Assembly: GCA_031262895.1 (NCBI GenBank)
Contig: JAISGW010000092.1
Location: forward strand, 1 to 7,237
Direction of reading: 5' to 3'
Source: Tannerella sp.
Lineage (GTDB): Bacteria > Bacteroidota > Bacteroidia > Bacteroidales > Tannerellaceae
DNA length: 7,237 nucleotides
Below are positions 1 to 6,163 of the stretch, piece after piece. Each line of letters opens with the position of its first letter. Positions within the stretch are counted from its first letter, which is position 1. The notes below the pieces were generated by a model. The model did no database searches. It was not told the DNA's origin and saw nothing but the letters and a program-made list of their open reading frames with translations. Both the position numbers and the translations under genes were made by a program.

Positions 1-774
1 AGCCTTCACCCGCAAAGGAGCCTTCCCGGAAGCGGCAACTAAGGCGCCCCCGTAGCCCAACGTGACCGTAGCTATCTCTACGCGCTTCCCCAATTCGCAG
101 ATAGCCGCCTCTGCCGGCAGCCCGGTGAAGGCTTCCGCCTCGGAGGCGTTCGCGAAGAGCAGGTCCACGTAAGTATCCACCAAATCTTCAAGCAAGGGCT
201 TGAAGCCGTTGACGATGTTGAAGTTGGCCAAGTCGAGCGCGACCCTGACGCCCTGCTTCTTGGCCTTTTCCATGGTAGAACGCACCAACGGCTCGTTCAC
301 AATCAGGTATCCTTCTATATATATGATGTCGTATGAGGCAATCAGCGCTTCCGGCAAGTCGGCCGGCACGAGCGTGGGTGCCGGGCCGAGGAAGGTGCCC
401 ATGCTGCGCTCGCCGTCGGGAGAAATCATCACCGTACAATTGCCCGACAATCCGGCGGTTTTCACCAAGTGCGGGCTTACCCCTGCCGCCGCGATGGCCT
501 CCTCGTAGGAGGCGCCGGCCGCGTCGGCGCCTATCTTGCCGACAAAACCGGCCTTCCCGCCCAGCGCCGCCAAGGCGCGGGCCACGTTGCAGGCCGAACC
601 GCCCGGCGATTGGCTGCGCGGCAAAAGCGAAAGTTGTTCTTGTATCTGTCGGCTTTGGCCTTCTTCTATCATGTCCATCGCCCCTTTGGCGATGCCTATT
701 TCCCGTAGCCTGTCATCGTTATCTAAACGTAACAGAATGTCTACGAGTGCGTTTCCTAAACAAAGCGTACTCAT
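1..774 (-). CDS. PfkB-family (adenosine kinase-like) kinase, C-terminus outside window
   Basis: This is a cytoplasmic ribokinase/PfkB-superfamily enzyme that should use ATP to phosphorylate a nucleoside or sugar. The 258 visible residues start MSTLCLGNALVDILLRL, the usual first strand (GNALVD, residues 7-12). PfkB signature 1 lies at 56-73 (PGGSACNVARALAALGG), followed by GFVGKIGADAAG (76-87), ISPDGERSMGTFLG (117-130), IEGYLIVNEP (153-162) and FANASEAEAFTG (207-218). This order and wording resemble the adenosine kinase-like PfkB proteins I know from Bacteroidetes. The ATP-binding and catalytic DTxGAGD motif would lie in the missing C-terminus; family members are about 320-340 residues, so roughly a quarter is absent, cut by the window edge and not by mutation. 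The ATG at 774 is chosen because the N-terminal strand begins at once and a -7 box sits 16 bases upstream. No Shine-Dalgarno is seen. Substrate is uncertain: adenosine, another nucleoside or a sugar. Confidence 0.88.
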   Translation of the reverse strand, partial: MSTLCLGNALVDILLRLDNDDRLREIGIAKGAMDMIEEGQSRQIQEQLSLLPRSQSPGGSACNVARALAALGGKAGFVGKIGADAAGASYEEAIAAAGVSPHLVKTAGLSGNCTVMISPDGERSMGTFLGPAPTLVPADLPEALIASYDIIYIEGYLIVNEPLVRSTMEKAKKQGVRVALDLANFNIVNGFKPLLEDLVDTYVDLLFANASEAEAFTGLPAEAAICELGKRVEIATVTLGYGGALVAASGKAPLRVKA

Positions 775-790
775 CCAATAATTTTTTCCG

Positions 791-798
791 CAAAGATA
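791..798 (-). promoter_or_regulatory. Bacteroidetes -7 box for the PfkB kinase gene
   Basis: On the minus strand this reads TATCTTTG, a perfect match to the Bacteroidetes -7 consensus TAnnTTTG. It predicts transcription starting near 785-787 and a leader of only about 11-13 bases before the ATG at 774. No TTTG is found at the expected 19-21 base spacing upstream; the nearest one is only 10 bases away. The promoter may therefore be weak or need an activator. Seen: the motif. Inferred: its use. Confidence 0.55.
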
Positions 799-829
799 TT
801 GCATAATACAAAAACAGGCCGTACTTTTG
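798..829 (+). promoter_or_regulatory. Bacteroidetes-type promoter for tRNA-Asn
   Basis: TACTTTTG at 822-829 matches the -7 consensus TAnnTTTG. ATTG at 798-801 matches three of four bases of the -33 box TTTG, with a 20-base spacer, within the expected 19-21. The predicted start near 833-835 leaves a pre-tRNA 5' leader of about 17-19 bases before the mature tRNA at 852, to be removed by RNase P. The -33 box directly abuts the -7 box of the opposing kinase promoter. Confidence 0.65.
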
Positions 830-851
830 CAGTCGGAAATCAGAACAAAAT

Positions 852-925
852 TCTTCCTTAGCTCAGTTGGTTAGAGCATCTGACTGTTAATCAGAGGGTC
901 CTTGGTTCAAGTCCAAGAGGGAGAG
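852..925 (+). tRNA. tRNA-Asn, anticodon GTT
   Basis: A full cloverleaf can be folded by hand. The acceptor stem pairs 852-858 (TCTTCCT) with 918-924 (AGGGAGA), with one G-U pair. The D arm is GCTC 861-864 with GAGC 874-877 around AGTTGGTTA. The anticodon stem is TCTGA 879-883 with TCAGA 891-895, with loop CTGTTAA and anticodon GTT at 886-888, which reads AAC and AAU. The variable loop is GGGTC, and the T arm is CTTGG/CCAAG around TTCAAGT. The discriminator base at 925 is G, as expected for tRNA-Asn. CCA is not encoded (926-928 is CTC), so it must be added by the CCA-adding enzyme. Confidence 0.97.
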
Positions 926-956
926 CTCTTAAGCTCGCAGAAATTAGGATATAGGA

Positions 957-1000
957 GAAGAAGACACTGAATGGATCGCTATCTGTTTGGTGTCTTTTTC
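957..1000 (+). terminator. Terminator-like hairpin after tRNA-Asn
   Basis: GAAGAAGACAC (957-967) pairs with GTGTCTTTTTC (990-1000), giving an 11-base stem with one G-U pair and a 22-base loop. The 3' arm itself carries a run of five T (995-999), so the core stem is AAGACAC/GTGTCTT followed by T-rich sequence, as in an intrinsic terminator. It lies 32 bases beyond the tRNA and 37 bases before the protease ORF. The long loop and low GC of the stem make it moderate rather than strong, and some read-through into the protease gene is plausible. Confidence 0.5.
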
Positions 1001-1036
1001 TTGTGTGCATCCACTCCTAAGCTTTTGTGAAAATTA

Positions 1037-1951
1037 ATGCACATAATCAATCCTTGTCGTATGAATTTGAAAGGAATTTTGGCGGGAAAGCCCGTTTTGC
1101 TGCAATTGGTGTTTCTCCTTTTCTTTGTGCTGTTCGGCAGCATGCTTACGGGCCTGCTGGCGTCCTTGCTTTCCTTCCTGCCGGGCTGGAAATTGACCGG
1201 CATGAACGCCCTGCGCTGGGAGCAATTATTATCGGAAGGTTTGATGTTTTTCTTGCCAACGCTGATGCTGGCCTATCTGTGCAGCACGAACGTGAAGGAC
1301 TATCTTTCGCTCCGCGCCTGTAAAAGGCCGCAAGTGTGGATAGCTGTCTTTGCTTCCATCTTGCTGTCATCGGCTCCCATCACGCTGCTTTCCTATTTCA
1401 ACGAACAATTAAAACTACCCGCTTTCCTTTCGGGCGTGGAGCATTGGATGCGGGAGATGGAAGACGCGGCGAACAACCTGGCTTCGAGCTTCTTTTCGGA
1501 TGGGGGCGGTTTAAAGTCCTACCTTTTTAACCTGGTCGTCATGGCCGCTTCGGCAGGTGTGGCTGAAGAATTCTTTTTCCGTGGCGCCGTACAGCGCCTT
1601 CTGGGAAAGAAAATACGCCATCCGCAGGCTGTCATCTGGATAGCGGCTGCCATTTTCAGTGCCTTCCACCTGCAGTTTTACGGGTTCTTCCCCCGCCTGC
1701 TTTTAGGTGCCTACTTCGGTTACCTCTTGCTTTGGAGCCGCAGCATCTGGCTGCCCGTCTTCGCCCATTTCGTGAACAACGCTATAGCCGTCACCGGTTC
1801 TTCTTTTGCGAAGTTCAAAGACACTCCCCTCGTCACGGGCGACTTCACCCTGTCGGAAGTGCGTCCCTACATATTGCTTGCCTTAGCTTCGGCCGCCCTC
1901 TTTTTCTTTTGCCTTTTATACCTGCGCCGACAATGTTCGGATTTTAGATAG
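1037..1951 (+). CDS. CPBP family intramembrane glutamic/metalloprotease (CAAX-Abi)
   Basis: This inner-membrane protein belongs to the CPBP/Abi family (type II CAAX prenyl endopeptidase and bacteriocin-processing enzyme relatives), whose bacterial members mostly have unknown substrates. All conserved motifs are present in the 304-residue reading: EEFFFRG (177-183; Glu pair 177-178, Arg182), FSAFH (207-211; His211) and FAHFVNN (242-248; His244, Asn248). Hydrophobic segments lie near 20-45, 63-83, 98-120, 162-176, 196-215, 221-233, 237-256 and 277-296, suggesting about eight membrane passes. Two starts are possible. ATG 1037 has the A-rich context GTGAAAATTA often seen in Bacteroidetes. ATG 1061 would give MNLKGILAGK, a natural N-terminus of 296 residues. 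Neither has a Shine-Dalgarno. It is the only protein gene on the plus strand and may be transcribed by read-through from tRNA-Asn or from its own unseen promoter. No lantibiotic or bacteriocin gene is nearby to suggest an immunity role. Confidence 0.87.
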   Translation: MHIINPCRMNLKGILAGKPVLLQLVFLLFFVLFGSMLTGLLASLLSFLPGWKLTGMNALRWEQLLSEGLMFFLPTLMLAYLCSTNVKDYLSLRACKRPQVWIAVFASILLSSAPITLLSYFNEQLKLPAFLSGVEHWMREMEDAANNLASSFFSDGGGLKSYLFNLVVMAASAGVAEEFFFRGAVQRLLGKKIRHPQAVIWIAAAIFSAFHLQFYGFFPRLLLGAYFGYLLLWSRSIWLPVFAHFVNNAIAVTGSSFAKFKDTPLVTGDFTLSEVRPYILLALASAALFFFCLLYLRRQCSDFR

Positions 1952-1972
1952 GAAATCCTGTATCTTCTGCTT

Positions 1973-2845
1973 TCAGACGAGCTTCAAATCGCGAAGTAAG
2001 TCGGGGAAACCATGTTCGAAATCAACGCCGAAGCGCAGGTCGGTACCTTCCTTATAGGTGCGGGCAATGCTGCCTTGGGTGAAGCGCACGGCGATGGCCG
2101 CCGATGCTCCCAGGGAGAAGCCGTTCAAAAGGGCGCCCAGCAAGGCGCTGGCGAAGACGTCGCCGGTGCCGTGGTAATACCCCGGAATCTTGTCGACCAA
2201 AGCATAGTCGACTATGCCGGTCTGCGCATCATAGGTGGCGGAACCTAAAGCGGCTTCGTCGAAGAAGACGCCTGTGAGTACGATTTTCTTCGGGCCGATA
2301 CCGGAAAGGCGTTTCATCAGGCCTTCGATATATGCTTTCGTGTAAGGACCGTCTTTATAAGGTTCTTCCAGAAGCAGGGCGGCTTCGGTGAGGTTGGGTA
2401 CAATCAGGTCGGCCTTTTCGCAAAGCGAACGCATGCCGCGGGCGAAGTTCAGGTCGAAAACCTTATACAGCTCACCGTTGTCGGCCATGACTGGGTCAAC
2501 GACTACCAGATTGTCGGAGGAGCGGAAGGTGTCAATGAACTCTTTGACGATGTCTATTTGTTCAAAGGAACCCAGAAAGCCGCTGTACACGGCGTCGAAA
2601 TGGAGGTCAAGCGATTTCCAATGCTTCGTGAAGGGACGCATCTGGTCGGTTGTGTCAAGAAAGGTATAGCCCTCTATGCCACCCGTATGCGTGGAAAGGA
2701 GCGCCGTCGGCATGGCCGCCGTTTCCACGCCGGTAGCCGAGAGAATAGGTAACGCCACGGTGAGCGAGCACTTTCCGAAGCCGGAAATGTCGTGTATGGC
2801 GGCCACCCGTTTGGGCGGAAGGATTTGTTGATGAGAGTCTGTCAT
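1973..2845 (-). CDS. pdxK: Pyridoxamine/pyridoxal kinase (PdxK/PdxY-type)
   Basis: This cytoplasmic kinase should phosphorylate pyridoxal, pyridoxamine or pyridoxine at the 5' hydroxyl with ATP, in the vitamin B6 salvage route to PLP. The protein has 290 residues, normal for the family. The N-terminal strand and substrate region read VAAIHDISGFGKCSLTVALP (14-33), followed by STHTGG (51-56). DPVMADNGELY (117-127) is the B6-kinase version of the Mg-ATP region and NLTEA (151-155) follows. HGTGDVFASALLG (225-237) is the anion-hole and catalytic-base motif, with Asp229 as the base. The ATG at 2843-2845 overlaps the tkt stop in ATGA, and no Shine-Dalgarno precedes it, so translation is probably coupled to tkt. 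The sequence resembles the PdxY-like pyridoxamine kinases of anaerobes more than E. coli PdxK, so the symbol is approximate. A hydroxymethylpyrimidine kinase is less likely given the HGTGD and DPVMADNGELY motifs. Confidence 0.88.
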   Translation of the reverse strand: MTDSHQQILPPKRVAAIHDISGFGKCSLTVALPILSATGVETAAMPTALLSTHTGGIEGYTFLDTTDQMRPFTKHWKSLDLHFDAVYSGFLGSFEQIDIVKEFIDTFRSSDNLVVVDPVMADNGELYKVFDLNFARGMRSLCEKADLIVPNLTEAALLLEEPYKDGPYTKAYIEGLMKRLSGIGPKKIVLTGVFFDEAALGSATYDAQTGIVDYALVDKIPGYYHGTGDVFASALLGALLNGFSLGASAAIAVRFTQGSIARTYKEGTDLRFGVDFEHGFPDLLRDLKLV

Positions 2846-2851
2846 TTTTTT
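2842..2851 (-). other. A7 slippery heptamer at the tkt/pdxK ATGA overlap
   Basis: On the minus strand tkt ends CTA AAA AAA TGA, and the ATG of the pyridoxamine kinase (2845-2843) begins on the last A of the run. The seven A residues (2851-2845) form an exact X XXY YYZ heptamer (A AAA AAA) in the tkt frame. A -1 slip would skip the stop and read straight into the kinase's Met codon. The same A-rich run is also a plain Bacteroidetes-style initiation context, so coupling by reinitiation is the simpler reading. A hairpin, CCGCCC (2818-2813) with GGGTGG (2808-2803), lies 26 bases downstream, further than in known frameshift sites. Confidence 0.4.
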
Positions 2852-4878
2852 AGGAATCGGGTTACTTGTTCATATACATTTTGCGCTGTGAAGCCGAGTT
2901 TTTCGTCCAGCACCTTATAAGGTGCCGAGAAGCCGAAAGATTCCAAGCCCCAGACGCGGCCGTCAGAGCCGGTCAAGCCCTCAAGGGTGACGGGCAATCC
3001 GGCAGTCAATCCGAATATTTTGCTGCCTTTCGGCAATACTTCTTCTTGGTAAGCAGGACTTTGTTCTCGGAAAAGTCCTTCGGAAGGGACGGAGACAAGG
3101 CGCAGGCGCAAGCCGTCGCGACGTAATAGCGCGGCACCTTCCACCAAGGTGGAGACTTCCGAGCCGGAAGCGAGGAGGATGGCATCGGGCCGGTCGTCGG
3201 AACCCGGCAACACATAGGCGCCTTTTTCGGCGCCGAGGGCTTCCGCATAGCGATTGCCCGAGACAGCCGGGATATCTGTCACATTTTGCCGGGAAAGGAT
3301 GAGGGCGCTCGGAGTAGCCGTATTTTCGTAGGCCAACTTCCAAGCGACGGTGGTTTCGGCACCATCGGCCGGCCGTAAGACCAGCATGGAATTACGGCCT
3401 TGATGATTTTTGAGCTTTTCCATCAGACGGATTTGGGCTTCCTGCTCTACCGGTTCATGGGTAGGTCCGTCCTCGCCGACACGGAAGGCGTCGTGCGACC
3501 AGATGAACTTTACCGGCAACTCCATCAAGGCTGCCATACGTATGGCCGGCTTCATGTAATCGGAGAAGACGAAGAAGGTGCCGCAGGCCACGGTGATGCC
3601 GCCGTGCAGCGCCATGCCGATGCAACAGCAAGCCATGGTCAGTTCGGAGACGCCCGCCTGGAAGAAGGCACCGCTGAAATCGCCCCGACAAAAGGCATGG
3701 GTCTTTTTCAGGAAGCCGTCAGTCTTGTCTGAATTGGAAAGGTCGGCCGAAGCGCAAATCATATTTTCCGCTTTTTCGGCCAATATGCCCAAAACGGTAC
3801 CCGAAGCAACGCGGGTGGCCTGATTGGGCTTTTGCTGTATGGACGCCCAATCGATATCGGGCAGTTTGCCTGCAAACCAGGCGTCGCGCTTGGCTGCCAG
3901 TTGGGGATGGGCTTTTGCCCAAGTTGCTTCTTCCGCATGGCGGACGGCCACAATGCGGCGGAGTTCTTCCTTGCGGCGGGCGTAAAGCGCTTCCGTTTCG
4001 GGGAAAATACGAAAGGGTCGTTCCGGGTCGCCGCCTAAGGCGCGAACCGTATCAGGATAAGAGGCGCCGGCTGCCGAGAGGGGTTGGCCGTGCGTACTTA
4101 CCCGCCCTTCGTAGGAAGAATGGTCGGAGGCGACGCTGCCCTTACCCATGACCGTATGCCCGATGATGAGGGAGGGTTTCCCTTGCACAGCTTTGGCTTC
4201 GGACAAGGCCGCTCGTATTTCGTCGGCGTCATTGCCGTTGATACGGCTCACATGCCAACCCCAAGCACGGTATTTGGCCGCCGTATCTTCGTCCATGACA
4301 TCTTCCACGCGGGTGGAAAGTTGGACTTGGTTGGCATCGTAAAAAACGATGAGGTTGTCCAAGCCCAAAGTGCCGGCGATGCGCCCGGCGCCTTGGGATA
4401 TCTCTTCTTGTACGCCTCCGTCGGAGAGGTAGGCGTAGATGGTCTGGTTCATTTGTTCGCCCAGACGGGCTTTCATGAACTTGGCGGCAATGGCGGCTCC
4501 TACCGCATAGGTATGCCCCTGTCCCAAGGGGCCGGAGGTGTTTTCTATGCCACGGGCGACATTGCGCTCGGGATGTCCCGGCGTAGGGCTGCCCCATTGA
4601 CGGAAAGCGGCCAGTTCCTCCATGGTAAATTTGCCTTGGAGTGCCAGGGCGGAATAGAGCATGGGCGACATGTGGCCCGGATCAAGGAAAAAGCGGTCCC
4701 GCCCCGGCCATTCGGGCAGGTCCGGGTCATACACCATAAATTCCGAGAAAAGCACATTAATGAAATCGGCACCGCCCATGGCGCCGCCCGGATGTCCTGA
4801 TTTGGCTTTTTCAACCATAGAAGCGGCCAACACACGTATGTTGTCGGCCGCCCTGTCCATGAGTTTCTTGTCGTTCAT
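2842..4878 (-). CDS. tkt: Transketolase
   Basis: This TPP- and divalent-metal-dependent enzyme of the non-oxidative pentose phosphate pathway moves two-carbon ketol units between xylulose-5-P and ribose-5-P or erythrose-4-P. At 678 residues it is full length. The TPP domain shows KSGHPGG (26-32, His29), DPGHM (66-70, His69), SPTPGHP (97-103), GPLGQGH (116-122), then SDGG (152-155) with FYDANQ (179-184), the metal/diphosphate motif with Asp153 and Asn183. HTVMGKG (241-247) and STHGQPL (261-267, His263) follow. The pyrimidine-binding domain has AGVSELTMA (408-416) with the catalytic Glu412, then FFVFSDYMKP (435-444) and HDAFRVGEDGPTHEPVEQ (462-479). The C-terminal domain includes ILLASGSEVS (567-576) and SFGFSAPYKVLDEKLGF (647-663). 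Ser152 replaces the first Gly of the canonical GDG; I recall the same in Bacteroides homologues, so the enzyme should be active. It starts 1 base after the TPR gene's stop codon and overlaps the B6 kinase gene by 4 bases. Confidence 0.97.
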   Translation of the reverse strand: MNDKKLMDRAADNIRVLAASMVEKAKSGHPGGAMGGADFINVLFSEFMVYDPDLPEWPGRDRFFLDPGHMSPMLYSALALQGKFTMEELAAFRQWGSPTPGHPERNVARGIENTSGPLGQGHTYAVGAAIAAKFMKARLGEQMNQTIYAYLSDGGVQEEISQGAGRIAGTLGLDNLIVFYDANQVQLSTRVEDVMDEDTAAKYRAWGWHVSRINGNDADEIRAALSEAKAVQGKPSLIIGHTVMGKGSVASDHSSYEGRVSTHGQPLSAAGASYPDTVRALGGDPERPFRIFPETEALYARRKEELRRIVAVRHAEEATWAKAHPQLAAKRDAWFAGKLPDIDWASIQQKPNQATRVASGTVLGILAEKAENMICASADLSNSDKTDGFLKKTHAFCRGDFSGAFFQAGVSELTMACCCIGMALHGGITVACGTFFVFSDYMKPAIRMAALMELPVKFIWSHDAFRVGEDGPTHEPVEQEAQIRLMEKLKNHQGRNSMLVLRPADGAETTVAWKLAYENTATPSALILSRQNVTDIPAVSGNRYAEALGAEKGAYVLPGSDDRPDAILLASGSEVSTLVEGAALLRRDGLRLRLVSVPSEGLFREQSPAYQEEVLPKGSKIFGLTAGLPVTLEGLTGSDGRVWGLESFGFSAPYKVLDEKLGFTAQNVYEQVTRFLKK

Positions 4879-4879
4879 G

Positions 4880-6136
4880 CTAATTCATATTGCTTTTATT
4901 GTTGATACATTGATAGATAAGTTCCTCCACAGAAGAAGGTTCCCGGGCCGTTTGCGCGTCACCTTCGACGATGTCGCGGAAGAAGCGGCGGGGCATCTGT
5001 GCGGGCGACTCTTCGTCTTGTCCGGCTCCGGCCAAGCGCTTTACTTTTTTAAAAAGTTCAATGCCTATTTTGACGGCCTCCTCTTCTTTCCCTTCATCCA
5101 AATAAAAGAGGGCCTGGTAAGTGAGCAGCCCCATGTTGTCGGGAAAAAGGCGCAGGCCTTTTTTCAAGGCGGCGGATGCTTCCGACTCGCGCCCGGTTTC
5201 CATGCAGCAATTCACGAAGGTCATATAAGTGTCACCGTCGCTTATCGGCGTATTGATTACTTCCAACAGGCATTGGTAAGCTTCTTCGAAACGCGACAAA
5301 CGGCAGTAGCTGTCAGCCACCAGCATTTTGATATGCAGGTCTACCGCATCGTCGCCTGTTTGGATTTCCTGATAAGCTTCGATGGCTTTCTCATAGTTCT
5401 TGTTCATGAACAGGCAATAAGCCCGCAGGATACGGATGTCTTCTGTCGTCGTATCGGAAGAGCCGCAAGCCAAACCGTAATCGAAGGCGTCGATGGCCTC
5501 TTCAAAGGCGCCCATCAAGAAATGGAAACGTCCCAGAGAATACCAGAATCCCGTATCATAAGGGAAACGCTCCAGCACCTCGTTGCACTGGAGGATACCT
5601 TCCTGGTAGTTTCCCGTTTTTTCCAAAGCATAGCAATATTCGTCACGGATGTCCAGATTATCCGGGAAAAGTCGCGCGCAATGGGCGGCCAGCACCAAAT
5701 TCCTCTTCCATTGGGAAGCATCGCTAAACAAGGCGCAGAGATATTCGCAAACGTTTTCCAAAAAGGAAACCTGTTGCTTTTCCAATTGGGCGAGGCGCTT
5801 TTCCGCGCAGTCATATTGATGAAGGGAGCAATAACATTCCATACGTATCATCTCTTTGTCTTCGCTTTCGGTCGTCAATTCGTTAGAAAGCCGTAGCGCT
5901 TCTTCATACCGCTTCTCGTCCATCAGCGCGTTGCAGGCGCGCCTTATCAATTCCTGGTTACCCGGATGCAGGCGCAGGCCCAGATTCAAGATGTAGCCGA
6001 AATCCTTCTTCTCTTTGAGCGATTCAAAATGCTCCAGCAAGTCCTCGATTTCGTCGGCATCAAAATAAGGTTCCACACCTCTTCGCTTCGCGTCTACGTA
6101 ACGTTGCCATAACAAGGAGATTTCGTCATTTCTCAT
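4880..6136 (-). CDS. Cytoplasmic tetratricopeptide (TPR) repeat protein, function unknown
   Basis: The 418-residue protein has no signal peptide or membrane segment. The N-terminus has YFDADEIEDLLEHF (24-37), a lead-in motif I associate with Bacteroidetes TPR proteins. TPR-like helix pairs follow across about 45-365. The clearest are RYEEALRLSNEL (76-87), AYALEK-type YALEKTGNYQEGILQCNEVLERFP (169-192), SLGRFHFLMGAFEEAIDAFDYGL (200-222), AYCLFMNKNYEKAIEAYQEI (239-258), DSYCRLSRFEEAYQCLLEV (275-293) and ESEASAALKKGLRLFPDN (317-334). The tail (about 366-418) is charged, probably flexible, and ends in a short helix. Sixteen cysteines are spread through the repeats, fitting a reducing cytoplasm. 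Such proteins usually serve as binding scaffolds; no partner or enzyme activity can be read from the sequence. An AGAGAGG stretch (6149-6155) lies 12 bases before the ATG, a possible but distant ribosome site. The stop is 1 base from the tkt start, so translation is probably coupled. Confidence 0.85.
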   Translation of the reverse strand: MRNDEISLLWQRYVDAKRRGVEPYFDADEIEDLLEHFESLKEKKDFGYILNLGLRLHPGNQELIRRACNALMDEKRYEEALRLSNELTTESEDKEMIRMECYCSLHQYDCAEKRLAQLEKQQVSFLENVCEYLCALFSDASQWKRNLVLAAHCARLFPDNLDIRDEYCYALEKTGNYQEGILQCNEVLERFPYDTGFWYSLGRFHFLMGAFEEAIDAFDYGLACGSSDTTTEDIRILRAYCLFMNKNYEKAIEAYQEIQTGDDAVDLHIKMLVADSYCRLSRFEEAYQCLLEVINTPISDGDTYMTFVNCCMETGRESEASAALKKGLRLFPDNMGLLTYQALFYLDEGKEEEAVKIGIELFKKVKRLAGAGQDEESPAQMPRRFFRDIVEGDAQTAREPSSVEELIYQCINNKSNMN

Positions 6137-6163
6137 ATCGTCAAGTTTCCTCTCTTATATTGC

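Noticed and set aside
333..806. A 157-codon plus-strand open frame opposite the PfkB kinase
   Set aside because: Its translation is rich in Arg and Pro as expected for antisense of a GC-rich gene, and it runs across the kinase promoter region.
996..1030. A possible promoter for the protease gene, TTTT (996-999) and AGCTTTTG (1020-1027)
   Set aside because: The -7 candidate misses both bases of the TA pair and the -33 candidate lacks its G and sits inside the terminator hairpin. Too weak to annotate.
852..1060. tRNA-Asn as an integration site for a mobile element
   Set aside because: No integrase, no repeated copy of the tRNA 3' end and no change in gene character follow the tRNA.
1037..1951. 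The CPBP protease as a bacteriocin-immunity or phage-abortive-infection gene
   Set aside because: Abi in the family name is historical. No toxin, peptide precursor, transporter or defence gene lies nearby, so a specific role cannot be claimed.
1946..1965. A bidirectional terminator between the converging genes
   Set aside because: The stem is 5 bases plus a bulge and two GC pairs, with no T-run on the minus strand. Noted only as a finding about missing terminators.
4084..4800. A 238-codon plus-strand open frame opposite tkt
   Set aside because: It lies wholly inside the transketolase gene, whose motifs are continuous throughout. The antisense translation is not recognisable.
4661..5896. A 411-codon plus-strand open frame opposite the TPR and tkt genes
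   Set aside because: It runs antisense across two well-supported genes, spans their boundary, and its translation shows no family motif. It looks like a by-product of codon bias on the other strand.
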